From Chitinophagaceae bacterium (GTDB taxonomy: Bacteria > Bacteroidota > Bacteroidia > Chitinophagales > Chitinophagaceae): a stretch of 64,000 nucleotides of DNA. The notes under the pieces are model-generated. The model did not search any database, was not told where the DNA came from, and saw only the letters and a program-made list of their open reading frames with translations. Both the position numbers and the translations under genes were made by a program. The stretch is from positions 1 through 64,000 of the forward strand of contig JAIEMK010000005.1 of the NCBI GenBank assembly GCA_019752295.1, given 5' to 3'. Within the stretch, counting starts at the first letter, position 1. Each line of letters opens with the position of its first letter. Shown one piece after another: positions 25,222 to 34,100 of the stretch.

Positions 25222-26430
25222 TTAACGTTTAGTTGTTCTCAAATAAGCACTTACATTATTGGGATCAAATGCAACATCATATGTTGTTTTAAAGGGTTTC
25301 ATATCTGGCTGAACAGGTATTTTCATTTCTTTTGCTACTTCAGCAAAAAGATCATCCAGTATTAATTTTTGTGCTATCTCTTTATAATTCGGTTCTGTTT
25401 TTAAATAGCCGAAACGAACATACTGTGCCAGAAACCAAATTACATTTGCTTTGAGTGGTGTAGCTACAAGTCCTTTGTTATAAAATGTCATATAATCATC
25501 CTTATACTTTTGCACGCCCAGATCACAACCAATTTCACTGGTGCCCATCAATCTGGCTTCAATTACTTGTATGGGTGCATTTACATAATAAGGTTTAGAT
25601 AACCAGACAGCAGCCTTTTTACGGTTACCCATATCATCCAACCATATACTGGCTTCTATAATGGCTTTCATCACTTTTTTCAAATCCTCTTTGTCTTTTG
25701 CAGCAAACTGTGCATTTACAACCAATGCTTTCTCGGGATGATGTTTCCAAATATCCTGTGTTGAAATATGTGTAAATCCAATACCCTGCGCTACGGCAAC
25801 GCCATTCCAAGGTTCACCCACACAAAACCCTTCCATATTATCCACTTTCATATTCGCTACCATTTGTGGAGGAGGGATTGTAATAATACCAACTGATTTT
25901 TGGTTAATCCCTGCTGCAGCCATCCAGTTACGAAGCCAGATATCGTGTGTTCCACCGGGGAAGGTCATAGCAAACGTGACCTCCTTTCTAGACTGTACAT
26001 TTTTTATTGCAGCAGCAACTTTATTAATTTCTTTGTACCCTACTAAACCGCAAAAATCTTTCGATAATGTAATGGCCTGTCCATTGTTACTCAGCATCAT
26101 TGCTATCTTCATTTCGGATCCGGGTTTTCCGCCAACACCAGTGTATACCGACATTGGCATTGAAAACAAACAGTGTGCACCATCCAGTTCTCCATTCAGA
26201 ATTTTATCTCTGATATTGGCCCATGAAGCCTCTTTCGAAAGTTCCACATCAACACCATACTTAGCAAACAATCCCAATTCTTTTGCTGCTACCAACGGGG
26301 CACAATCTGTAAGCGGTATAAATCCCAGGCGGATCTTTTTTCCGGGGGGTGTCATTTTGAAAGCCATCGCTCCGCTAAATACAAGAAGCAATGAAAATAA
26401 AAAGCTTAGTTTTTTTATATTTGGTTTCAT
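25222..26430 (-). CDS. nrtA: Nitrate-type ABC transporter substrate-binding protein (NrtA-like)
   Basis: Exported binding protein of the NrtA/CmpA class, 402 residues. The signal peptide MKPNIKKLSFLFSLLLVFSG ends near AMA, without a lipobox cysteine, so a periplasmic soluble form is likely. Mature motifs: RLGFIPLTDCAPLVAAKELG at the N-terminus (ligand pocket start), ELDGAHCLFSMPMSV, FPGGTHDIWLRNWMAAAG, and EGFCVGEPWNGVAV. All are arranged as in NrtA. First of the ABC genes, 85 bp after the porin gene. Nitrate versus nitrite or cyanate specificity cannot be told from sequence by eye; operon context supports nitrate. Confidence 0.92.
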   Translation of the reverse strand: MKPNIKKLSFLFSLLLVFSGAMAFKMTPPGKKIRLGFIPLTDCAPLVAAKELGLFAKYGVDVELSKEASWANIRDKILNGELDGAHCLFSMPMSVYTGVGGKPGSEMKIAMMLSNNGQAITLSKDFCGLVGYKEINKVAAAIKNVQSRKEVTFAMTFPGGTHDIWLRNWMAAAGINQKSVGIITIPPPQMVANMKVDNMEGFCVGEPWNGVAVAQGIGFTHISTQDIWKHHPEKALVVNAQFAAKDKEDLKKVMKAIIEASIWLDDMGNRKKAAVWLSKPYYVNAPIQVIEARLMGTSEIGCDLGVQKYKDDYMTFYNKGLVATPLKANVIWFLAQYVRFGYLKTEPNYKEIAQKLILDDLFAEVAKEMKIPVQPDMKPFKTTYDVAFDPNNVSAYLRTTKR

Positions 26431-26515
26431 TTATATTAATTTAAAAGTGAAAAAATATTCACAAAAAATATATGGCAGCAATCGAAGGGTTAAACAAACA
26501 ATCAACAGTAACTTA

Positions 26516-28105
26516 TTACCGTATGGCAACAGGTTTGGTATATAAAAAATCGGGTGTAAACTTCAGCATAGCATAAAACCAATTTCCCGTTTTACGATAG
26601 CTGGCTGCAACTGCATCGCTTGTAGCTTGTGCTTTTGCAAAAGGCATACTCGCTGTTGCCGACATAATGGAATACCCCAGTTCGATATTGGTAAACTTAT
26701 TCATGCTATAGTTCAACTGCAGATCTACTTCATGCCCTAACTGCTTATCTATTATAGTTCCGTCCGCCTTCTTCATATTCTTACTCAGAGAAAAATTGTG
26801 AAAGTCGGCTCCAATCGTAAACTGGTTCGACGTGTACTTGATTTTGAAATAGGCATTGTTTAATCCACCCGTTGGTGAGCCCGTACCTGCATAGAAATAA
26901 TCCATATAGCCCCAGAATTTATGCGGCGTTCCGTATAAAGGATCGAAGCGATTATCTTTTCCAGACGGAGCAACAGCATCATTACCCGATAGCACATCAT
27001 AGCCGGGTGTAAAACTAAATTTCCCCTTTTGATAAGTAGCAGCAACTGTATAGTGATAGGCATCCAGATCCAAACCATCGCGATTCGTACCAGATTGTTT
27101 ATAATAAGCGGCTTGAATAGCGATCTTTCCAAAACCAGATGCATTACCCAATACATGATTGATCATCAAACCATAAGTGTATCTGTGTTGTGCACCGGAA
27201 TAATCATAATTATCTGATGCGCCGGAAGAAACAAAACGTCGTCCATACACATACCCAGTTGCAGCATTACCTATACTATCCAGTTTATATTTTCCAAAAT
27301 TGTCGTTGAAGAATAAAAACGAAAATTTTGTTTGATTAAATTTTTTGCTGACATACAAACTGGTAAACGATTTATATTGTTGCGTTGCCCCATTGGTACT
27401 TACAGGATTCGCAAAAACAGATGTGCCATTTGGCGAACTGTTATTGGCGGCATTGCCCCCCGCTGCAAGCGGAATTATTCCGGACGGAACAGGCACCAAT
27501 ACACCCAAAGAATTTTTTGTATAAGCAGGAAGATTTCCGGGAACGTAAGATGTATTCGTAGTTCCGAATGCATCTGCATTCTGATTAAAAGCATAACCCA
27601 GATCAACCTGCCAACCATGATGTACGGTTTTTAAAAGTACCATATCATGTCTGCGTGCCTGTTGCAGCCAATCGAGATTTCCAATCAAACGGCTATCATC
27701 ATAAATCAATTCCTGCCGGCCTATTTTGATTGACATCTGATCGAACATCTTGAACCGGATAGTAGTGTCTGCTATATTTGCAAGAGTAAGATCGGCCCAT
27801 GCTTCATGAAGCATCAAACGGTTACCATCATTATTCGTGATTGATGAAGCGTCCTGCCCCCATACTCTGACGTCCTGTAAAGAAGCACCAAAAGTTAATC
27901 TATCCCATTTATAACCAAATACCAGCCTTGTACGTTGAGAAGTAAATGCCGCTTTTGACGAACCTTGTACTACCAGGTTCCCCAAACCATCGCGCACTTC
28001 TGTTCTGGTTCTTAATTGACCCGTTAAAGAGAACTGACTTTTAGCGGGGTTCCATACCGAACCTAAAATAGTTGAACATAATATGATCGTTGTCGTTTTT
28101 TTCAT
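26516..28105 (-). CDS. Alginate-export-family outer-membrane porin
   Basis: Outer-membrane beta-barrel of 529 residues with a signal peptide (MKKTTTIILCSTILGSVW ... KSQ). Family features are QLRTRTEVRDG at the N-terminus, QRTRLVFGYKWDRLTFGASLQD, WADLTL, RIGRQELIYDDSRLIGNLDW-type barrel staves (here KIGRQELIYDDSRLIG), and ARRHDMVLLKT. These match the alginate_exp domain, which in many bacteria forms selective anion pores. Placed between nirD and nrtA within the nitrate operon, it probably serves as the outer-membrane gate for nitrate/nitrite. That substrate is inference from position. Confidence 0.85.
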   Translation of the reverse strand: MKKTTTIILCSTILGSVWNPAKSQFSLTGQLRTRTEVRDGLGNLVVQGSSKAAFTSQRTRLVFGYKWDRLTFGASLQDVRVWGQDASSITNNDGNRLMLHEAWADLTLANIADTTIRFKMFDQMSIKIGRQELIYDDSRLIGNLDWLQQARRHDMVLLKTVHHGWQVDLGYAFNQNADAFGTTNTSYVPGNLPAYTKNSLGVLVPVPSGIIPLAAGGNAANNSSPNGTSVFANPVSTNGATQQYKSFTSLYVSKKFNQTKFSFLFFNDNFGKYKLDSIGNAATGYVYGRRFVSSGASDNYDYSGAQHRYTYGLMINHVLGNASGFGKIAIQAAYYKQSGTNRDGLDLDAYHYTVAATYQKGKFSFTPGYDVLSGNDAVAPSGKDNRFDPLYGTPHKFWGYMDYFYAGTGSPTGGLNNAYFKIKYTSNQFTIGADFHNFSLSKNMKKADGTIIDKQLGHEVDLQLNYSMNKFTNIELGYSIMSATASMPFAKAQATSDAVAASYRKTGNWFYAMLKFTPDFLYTKPVAIR

Positions 28106-28161
28106 ACTAATTTTGCTTGATTTTTAAGGTGAATAATTTTTAGCCATCTTGAATTTCTTAG

Positions 28162-28193
28162 CCCGGCCAGACTGCACTCTGCCGGGTGTTTTT
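28162..28193 (+). terminator. GC-rich hairpin followed by T-run, on the strand opposite the operon
   Basis: Stem CCCGGC(C)AGA / TCTGCCGGG (28162-28186) followed by TGTTTTTTTG reads as an intrinsic terminator for rightward (+) transcription, yet all genes within several kb run leftward. Read leftward it is a hairpin preceded by an A-run in the 153-bp nirD-porin spacer. It may end an antisense transcript, protect or process the operon mRNA, or act in a leader. Confidence 0.6.
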
Positions 28194-28258
28194 TTGTTTT
28201 ATTGCATAATGATTAGTTTGGTTAGCATTATTGTTGGGTATCTGGTACGGCAATCAGT

Positions 28259-28624
28259 TTAATTTTCATCCTGATCGATGCCTATATAAACAAGGCCACT
28301 GATTATTTTAACAGGATATGTTTTAATCTGGTAATCATCACCATTTAAACATTCGCCTGTTTCGAGCGAAAATGTTTTTTTATGAAAGGGGCATGCCACT
28401 TTTGGTTCAGTATCCCTGCTACCAATCATTCCACGGCTAAGCGCCATTTGATTTCTGTGTGGGCATTCATTTTGTGTAGCATACCATGCCCCTCTTCTTG
28501 CAAAATGAAATAGGGCGATCTGGCGGTCATGGTATTTTACACATACGCCGCCATTTACCGGAACGTCTTCGGCTTTACAAGCAATGAACCAACTGGTTCT
28601 GCCTTCGGTTTCTGTAATAGTCAT
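28259..28624 (-). CDS. nirD: Nitrite reductase [NAD(P)H] small subunit, Rieske type (NirD)
   Basis: Small subunit of assimilatory siroheme nitrite reductase, 121 residues. Rieske [2Fe-2S] ligands appear as CPHRNQMALSRGMI (C-x-H) and CPFHKKTFSLETGECL (C-x2-H). The N-terminal WFIACKAEDVP and GVCVKYHDRQIALFHFARRG match NirD. It follows nirB by 58 bp in the same orientation. Functions with NirB in six-electron reduction of nitrite to ammonium. Confidence 0.94.
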   Translation of the reverse strand: MTITETEGRTSWFIACKAEDVPVNGGVCVKYHDRQIALFHFARRGAWYATQNECPHRNQMALSRGMIGSRDTEPKVACPFHKKTFSLETGECLNGDDYQIKTYPVKIISGLVYIGIDQDEN

Positions 28625-28682
28625 GGTTTTGGTTTTATGGTCAAATTTTTTCGTAAGGGTCAGTTACGATTTTGTTTATTCT

Positions 28683-31181
28683 TTATCTCCAATCAGCCAC
28701 TTTCTTCTGTTCGCGCATTGGTTCAAATTGTACAGAAGGATCTTTTTCGTTCGGCGCATTCACAAAGTGGTTGAATTTTTTTTGGAGCTCAGGGTTATCT
28801 ACTACTTCTTTCCACTCACATTTATAATTGTCTACCAATAGCTGCATTTCTTTTTCCAGTTCTGTTGCGATACCCAGACTATCATTAATAATTACATTTT
28901 GCAAATAAGTAATACCGCCTTCCATTTTATTGAGCCAGGGTGCTGTTCGCATCAGGGGGTCGGCTGTTTTAATGTAGAACATCAAAAAACGATCGATATA
29001 TTTAATGCATGTTTCACTATCCAGATCTGTTGCAAATAATAAAGCATGTTGCGGTTTGGATCCGCCATTACCACACACATATAAATTCCATCCCTTTTCT
29101 GTTGCAATGATGCCAAAATCTTTGGCGCGCGCTTCAGCACATTCACGAATACAACCCGACACACCCGATTTAATTTTATGTGGTGCTCTTAGGCCTCTGT
29201 AACGTTCTTCGATCTGAATGGCAAAACTTACGCTATCATGCAAACCAAAACGACACCAGGTACTGCCCACACAACTTTTTACGGTACGCAAGGCTTTACC
29301 ATAAGCGTGTCCGCTTTCAAAACCGGCTTCAATTAATTTTTTCCAGATGGCGGGAAGATCAGACAGGTGTGCGCCAAATAAATCGATCCTTTGTCCGCCA
29401 GTAATTTTTGTGTAGAGATGATATTCTTTTGCAACTTCGCCGATGACGATTAATTTATCAGGAGTAATCTCACCTCCCGGAATACGCGGAACAACCGAAT
29501 AAGTTCCTCCTTTTTGAATATTCGCAAGAAACCGGTCGTTCGAATCCTGCGCAGTGGCATTGCCCTTATCCAAAATCAATTCATTCCAAAGGCTTGCTAA
29601 TATGGATGCTACGGCAGGTTTACATATTTCACAACCATCATTCTTACCAAACATATCCAGTACATCATCATAAGACTTTAGCTGGTTGATTTTTATAAGA
29701 TCAAATAATTCCTGACGTGAATAATGGAAATGTTCGCAGATTGTATTGCGTACATATTTTCCATTTGCTGCCATTGTGTGCAGCATAAGGTCTTTCACCA
29801 TGGGCACACATCCTCCGCAACCAGTACCTGCTTTGGTGCATTTTTTTATTTCATCTACCGACTCACAGTTATACAATGAAACTGCTTTACAAATATTTTC
29901 TTTAGTAACCGTTTCGCAACTGCAGATAATGGCATCATCGGGCAATGCTGATACACTATCGCCACTAGTTTCACCAGCCCTTGACCCCAGAATAATATCT
30001 TCAGGGTTGGGCGGTAGTATTACTTTATTTTTTGCAGTCTGCAATAACATATTATAAGCATCTGCATCACCAATTAAAATACCTCCTAATAAATATTTTC
30101 CATCTGTTGAAATATTGATACGCTTGTAAACACCTTTCATGTTGTCTTCCAAAACAACAGTTCTGCCATCACATGCTTGCACAAATGGATCGCCAAAACT
30201 AGCCACATCAACACCAATCAGTTTAAGCTTGGTACTCATATCAAAACCACTAAATGATTTTTGCCCGCCTACCAAATGATCAGCCACTACTTCAGCCATT
30301 TCATAACCGGGGGCCACCAAACCATAAATCATGTTTTTATATAAAGCACATTCACCAATTGCATAAATGTTGGGGTCACTAGTTTGCATCCGTTCATTTA
30401 CAACGATGCCTCCGCGCTGACCTGTTTCCAGTCCGGCTAATTTCGCCAACTCATCTCTTGGCTTGATGCCGGCAGAAATTACGAGCATATCCACTTCGAT
30501 ATGTGACTGATCGGCGAACTGCATAGCCCTGATCGACTCATCGCCCTGTATCTCTGTTGTATTAGTGTTGGTTAAAATTTTCAGGCCAAGTGCTTCTAGT
30601 TTGTTTTTTAAAATGGCTGATCCTGCTTCATCAATTTGTCTTGGCATTAATCGAGGAGCGAACTCAATTACATGTGTATCCGTAATACCCAGATCGAGCA
30701 TGGCTTTTGCGGCTTCCAGTCCTAATAATCCACCCCCAATCACAGCACCTCGTTTAGATTTTCGAGCCCATTGTTTCATCAATTCCAGATCTTCAATGGT
30801 ACGATAGATAAATACCCCATTCTTTTCAACACCGGGAATCGGGGGAACAAAAGCTGCGGAACCTGTGGCCAGAATCAAAATATCGTATTCCAGTGACAGT
30901 CCTCTTACAGAATGCACAAGTTTCTTTTCCCTGTCTATTTCCTTGATAGGGTCTCCCAGAAAGAGTTGGATATGGTGTTCAGCATACCAATCTGCTGGAG
31001 CGAGGGAGAGGTCTTCGGCAGTTTTGCCGGCAAAAAACTCAGTTAGGTGCACCCTATCGTAAGCTGGGCGGATCTCTTCGCCAAAAATGGTTATATTAAA
31101 ACTGAGCGGAGATGATTTGGCGATTAATTTCTCACAAAATTTGTATCCAACCATTCCGTTTCCAATAATCACGATTTTCAT
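28683..31181 (-). CDS. nirB: Nitrite reductase [NAD(P)H] large subunit (NirB)
   Basis: Siroheme nitrite reductase reducing nitrite to ammonium. Start chosen at ATG 31179-31181 (MKIVIIGNGMVGYKF), where the FAD Rossmann motif begins; the upstream extension to 31223 has no family match. About 832 residues. Order: FAD/NAD domain with second GGGLLGLEAAKAM; BFD-type [2Fe-2S] domain (CSCETVTKENIC ... CTKAGTGCGGC); a further C/GC pair (GCEICKPAV); then ferredoxin-like and siroheme/4Fe-4S domain with CVGSTWCRFG (C-x5-C) and SGCIRECAEARAKD (C-x3-C). All cluster ligands are present. First gene of the leftward nitrate operon, divergent from cobA. Confidence 0.96.
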   Translation of the reverse strand: MKIVIIGNGMVGYKFCEKLIAKSSPLSFNITIFGEEIRPAYDRVHLTEFFAGKTAEDLSLAPADWYAEHHIQLFLGDPIKEIDREKKLVHSVRGLSLEYDILILATGSAAFVPPIPGVEKNGVFIYRTIEDLELMKQWARKSKRGAVIGGGLLGLEAAKAMLDLGITDTHVIEFAPRLMPRQIDEAGSAILKNKLEALGLKILTNTNTTEIQGDESIRAMQFADQSHIEVDMLVISAGIKPRDELAKLAGLETGQRGGIVVNERMQTSDPNIYAIGECALYKNMIYGLVAPGYEMAEVVADHLVGGQKSFSGFDMSTKLKLIGVDVASFGDPFVQACDGRTVVLEDNMKGVYKRINISTDGKYLLGGILIGDADAYNMLLQTAKNKVILPPNPEDIILGSRAGETSGDSVSALPDDAIICSCETVTKENICKAVSLYNCESVDEIKKCTKAGTGCGGCVPMVKDLMLHTMAANGKYVRNTICEHFHYSRQELFDLIKINQLKSYDDVLDMFGKNDGCEICKPAVASILASLWNELILDKGNATAQDSNDRFLANIQKGGTYSVVPRIPGGEITPDKLIVIGEVAKEYHLYTKITGGQRIDLFGAHLSDLPAIWKKLIEAGFESGHAYGKALRTVKSCVGSTWCRFGLHDSVSFAIQIEERYRGLRAPHKIKSGVSGCIRECAEARAKDFGIIATEKGWNLYVCGNGGSKPQHALLFATDLDSETCIKYIDRFLMFYIKTADPLMRTAPWLNKMEGGITYLQNVIINDSLGIATELEKEMQLLVDNYKCEWKEVVDNPELQKKFNHFVNAPNEKDPSVQFEPMREQKKVADWR

Positions 31182-31388
31182 CTTTAGTGATTTAGGGTTC
31201 AAAATAAAAGTCCGGAATGGCAAACAATCGTATTACAATAAATTACATTTAATATTATTTATGCATTTTTCTATAAAAAACAAATAATAATATTATCTAT
31301 GTCATGAAATTAGTCATTTTATTTAATAAATCAAATAACTTTATCAAAATTAATTAACATTTTATTTTTAATAATATAAATAAAATCG
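31182..31388. promoter_or_regulatory. Divergent nirB / cobA regulatory region
   Basis: A 207-bp very AT-rich spacer between the leftward nitrate operon and rightward cobA. It contains an inverted repeat ATTTTATTT / AAATAAAAT (31359-31367 and 31378-31386) just before cobA. It also has a spaced direct repeat of GTCAT around 31300-31315. In such AT-rich DNA these are weak signals. No unambiguous TAnnTTTG pair or Fnr-type TTGAT-N4-ATCAA site stands out. The Crp/Fnr protein encoded downstream of cobA is a reasonable candidate binder. Confidence 0.4.
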
Positions 31389-32165
31389 ATGCAAAGACCT
31401 ATTTTGTCATTAGTAGGGGCCGGACCGGGAGATCCGGAATTAATTACCCTGAAAGCTATTAAAGCAATTCGCCGGGCAGATGTTATATTATATGATGCAC
31501 TAGCAAATGAAGAATTATTGAGCTATGCAGCACCAGAAGCAATTACTCGTTTTGTGGGTAAACGTTATGGATGTCATGCATTATCCCAATCCGAAATCAA
31601 TCAGCTCATCATTGAGTATACATTCTCACACGGAAGAGTGGTTCGATTAAAAGGCGGCGACCCATTTGTATTTGGCCGTGCTCAGGAAGAAATAGAAACA
31701 GCTAGGAAGCATGGAATAGAGATTGAAATTATTCCTGGCATCTCCAGTGCCCTTGCGGTGCCTGCAACACAAATGATTCCCCTCACCTGCCGGGGTATCA
31801 ACGAAAGTTTTTGGGTAACAACCGGTACTACACAAAGTGGTGACATCTCTGCAGACATTAAATTGGCTGCCCAGTCTTCTGCCACCGTAATTATTCTAAT
31901 GGCGATGAGCAAACTAGCATCCATCATGGATATATTTAAGCAATACGGTAAAAAAGAAACACCGGTTGCAATTATCGAGAATGGCACCACTAAAAAAGAG
32001 AAAATAATCATAGGCACCGTAAACGATATTTCATTCAGGTCACAAAACGCAGGTATTACAAATCCTGCCATTATCGTTGTGGGCGAAGTGGTTTCGCTAC
32101 ATCCATCTTTGATAAAAACGTATCTTGCTCCATATCAAATTGTACATGAAGAAAAACAAGCATAA
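31389..32165 (+). CDS. cobA: Uroporphyrinogen-III C-methyltransferase (SUMT)
   Basis: SAM-dependent methylation of uroporphyrinogen III at C2 and C7 to precorrin-2, first step of siroheme needed by NirB. The family N-terminus LVGAGPGDPELITLKAIKAI, DVILYDAL, RLKGGDPFVFGRAQEE and IEIIPGISSALAVPA, plus the PLTCRGI motif, are all present. The length of 258 residues matches stand-alone SUMT, so dehydrogenase and ferrochelatase functions of CysG are not fused and lie elsewhere. Its 3' end overlaps the start of the regulator gene. Confidence 0.96.
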   Translation: MQRPILSLVGAGPGDPELITLKAIKAIRRADVILYDALANEELLSYAAPEAITRFVGKRYGCHALSQSEINQLIIEYTFSHGRVVRLKGGDPFVFGRAQEEIETARKHGIEIEIIPGISSALAVPATQMIPLTCRGINESFWVTTGTTQSGDISADIKLAAQSSATVIILMAMSKLASIMDIFKQYGKKETPVAIIENGTTKKEKIIIGTVNDISFRSQNAGITNPAIIVVGEVVSLHPSLIKTYLAPYQIVHEEKQA

Positions 32166-32832
32166 CTGCGATCTTAAGAGCTGTTCGTTTTGCAGATCCT
32201 GTTTAAAAGAATGGTTGCCGGCTATTGATGCAAATAGGAAAAATTATCATTTTGCAAAGGGAGAAAAACTTTTTACCGAAGGCGACAAAGTGGAAGGAAT
32301 GTATTTTATAAATACGGGAAAAGTAAAAGTGCATAAAAAGTGGGATGATGAAAAAGAACTGATCGTAAGGTTTGCAGGTAAGGGCGACATTGTTGGTCAC
32401 CGGGGACTTGGTAAGGATATTTATTATCCCGTATCAGCAACTGCTCTTGAGCCTGTAACTGTTTGCTTCATTGATCTCGATTTTTTTATTTCATCCCTAA
32501 AAGTGAATCACGATTTTACTTTTCAATTGATGATGTTCTTTGCTGAAGAATTACAAGAATCCGAAAGGAAGATGCGTAATATGGCCCATATGCCCGTTAA
32601 AGGAAGGGTTGTACAGGCTTTATTGAAATTAAAAGAAAAGTATGGCATAAACAATGAAGGTTTTGTTGACATCACCATTACAAAGCAGGACATCGCCTCA
32701 TACGCCGGAACTACTTACGAAACCGTTTTCCGCATTCTGAATGAGTTGGAGGAAGACAAGACAATCGGTATGAAGGGAAAAAATTTTAAGATTATCAATA
32801 TTGCAGTATTGGAAAACTTGTTAAAGCATTAA
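32146..32832 (+). CDS. Crp/Fnr-family regulator with N-terminal cysteine cluster
   Basis: About 228 residues from the ATG at 32146, which overlaps the cobA stop by 20 bp; an in-frame TTG at 32125 is less likely. The cyclic-nucleotide-binding-like beta-barrel (KGEKLFTEGDKVEGMYFINTGKVKVHKKW) is followed by a long dimer helix. A winged helix-turn-helix with recognition segment ITKQDIASYAGTTYETVFRIL sits near the C-terminus. The first 20 residues carry cysteines at about 8, 13, 16 and 19 (NCDLKSCSFCRSCL), reminiscent of Fe-S-binding Fnr-type sensors. Position beside cobA and the nitrate operon suggests it controls nitrogen-oxide genes. Confidence 0.85.
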   Translation: MKKNKHNCDLKSCSFCRSCLKEWLPAIDANRKNYHFAKGEKLFTEGDKVEGMYFINTGKVKVHKKWDDEKELIVRFAGKGDIVGHRGLGKDIYYPVSATALEPVTVCFIDLDFFISSLKVNHDFTFQLMMFFAEELQESERKMRNMAHMPVKGRVVQALLKLKEKYGINNEGFVDITITKQDIASYAGTTYETVFRILNELEEDKTIGMKGKNFKIINIAVLENLLKH

Positions 32833-32857
32833 ATGATTTATATTAAATATTTCATTT
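32831..32857 (+). terminator. Weak hairpin between convergent genes
   Basis: AAATGA / TCATTT arms with 15-nt loop and a following T-run (CATTTTTTTAAG) lie in the short gap after the Crp/Fnr gene. A low-stability candidate only. Confidence 0.3.
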
Positions 32858-32865
32858 TTTTAAGA

Positions 32866-33363
32866 CTAATTTTTGCCGTTGATGATAATTAAACAGTAGT
32901 TATTCCCATCTGGTGATTTTGAAACGATATCAATTTTAAGAATTGAACTTCCCTTAAAATCTTTTACCTCCATCCCATTCACGCCATCCTTATCAAAATA
33001 TATTTTCCGATTGTATTTTTTCGATTGTAACATCGCTTCTACAACAGCATACACATTTGGGAGTAATTCCTTTGCCTTTTGTAATTGGCCAGATTCGCTA
33101 TAATCAAATTTTGAAAAAAAATAAGTAAAATCATGATCATTAAAGTCAACACCTATTGCCTCAGTTGAAGCTCCTAAAGTTTTCCTAGATTCATAATAAA
33201 TATTTTTTTCTCTTTTCTCAATAATATCGCCTTTTACATTTTTAAAATCAATCTTTGCTTCCTCCAGCAATGCTTTGAAATTGTCGACTATTTCTTGACT
33301 TGTTTGTGCATGAATTGCATAACTGTAAAGTATAATAGCAGCAAATAAAAGTATTTTCTTCAT
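32866..33363 (-). CDS. Small secreted protein of unknown function
   Basis: About 165 residues from the ATG at 33361-33363, which opens a signal peptide (MKKILLFAAIILYSYAIHAQ). The longer frame to 33435 adds a segment without signal character and is rejected. The mature part is charged and helical at first (QEIVDNFKALLEEAKIDFKN), then alternates strands (FNDHDFTYFFSKFDYSESG, KIYFDKDGVNGMEVKDFKG). I do not recognise a family. It is convergent with the Crp/Fnr gene and lies downstream of the SRPBCC gene, possibly co-transcribed. Confidence 0.65.
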   Translation of the reverse strand: MKKILLFAAIILYSYAIHAQTSQEIVDNFKALLEEAKIDFKNVKGDIIEKREKNIYYESRKTLGASTEAIGVDFNDHDFTYFFSKFDYSESGQLQKAKELLPNVYAVVEAMLQSKKYNRKIYFDKDGVNGMEVKDFKGSSILKIDIVSKSPDGNNYCLIIINGKN

Positions 33364-33475
33364 ATTTTTATTCAATCCTTTATAAGAAAGTTGTACAATG
33401 CACAACCTTTCAAATTTATTCATGAACAAAATCATAAAAATACCCCCGGGAGGGTATTTTTGATCTCAACGCAAT

Positions 33476-33970
33476 TTAGTTTTTATGCTTCCGCATGGCT
33501 TTCACTTTTTTCGCAGATGGGAATCCGGTCTCTACATAATATTTAAAATCTTCTGTCATAGTAATACTCATCTTGCCCATCATCATTTTCATCATGGGTT
33601 GCATAATTACGCCCATAAAACCACCTAGGGTAATATCAATTTTCATTTTAAGTTTAGACTGATTGGCTCCTAGCGAAATCAATTGCCATGTGTTAGTAGC
33701 ATGCTTTACTATTGAAGGCATTCCTTCCGGAACAGTATAAGACAATACATACTCCTCATTCGAAAATCTAATTAATTGTTCTTTGGTTCTGCCCATCCCC
33801 TGAATATCACACCCTCTTTCGGAACAACTGGCACCATGAAAACTATTGCCGGTACCTGAAGAATGATTTACGGCAGAAGCCCATCTATGAACTTCTGCAA
33901 ATTCAGTACCGAGTACTTTCCATGCATCGTTAATATTTTTGTTTACGACGATTTCTCTTTCGATTGTCAT
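33476..33970 (-). CDS. SRPBCC-superfamily (polyketide cyclase/START-like) protein
   Basis: A 164-residue cytosolic protein with the SRPBCC layout. The N-terminal strand TIEREIVVNKNINDAWKVLG precedes a central sheet (EYVLSYTVPEGMP, TWQLISLGANQSKLKMKID) and a long C-terminal helix (MSITMTEDFKYYVETG) that closes the hydrophobic cavity. A methionine-rich stretch (VIMQPMMKMMMGKM) lies before the helix. These proteins bind small hydrophobic ligands; the ligand is unknown. No obvious functional link to neighbours. Confidence 0.75.
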   Translation of the reverse strand: MTIEREIVVNKNINDAWKVLGTEFAEVHRWASAVNHSSGTGNSFHGASCSERGCDIQGMGRTKEQLIRFSNEEYVLSYTVPEGMPSIVKHATNTWQLISLGANQSKLKMKIDITLGGFMGVIMQPMMKMMMGKMSITMTEDFKYYVETGFPSAKKVKAMRKHKN

Positions 33971-34100
33971 TTTGCTTTTTTTTAATGGTTATTGAACAGC
34001 ACAAAGATTTCGATTGTTTCGAAAGAAAAATTTGTCTTTTAGCTCAAATAATTGTTCAAATAGCTCAAATTAAACGTCAAGTGACTTGTCAAAACAAAAA

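Noticed and set aside
25976..26545. Plus-strand open frame of 189 codons
   Set aside because: Antisense to nrtA and the end of the porin gene; no recognisable protein and both opposite genes are clear family members.
31182..31388. Fnr/NtrC-type binding sites in the nirB-cobA spacer
   Set aside because: The DNA is extremely AT-rich and short dyads are expected by chance; no consensus-quality site is visible.
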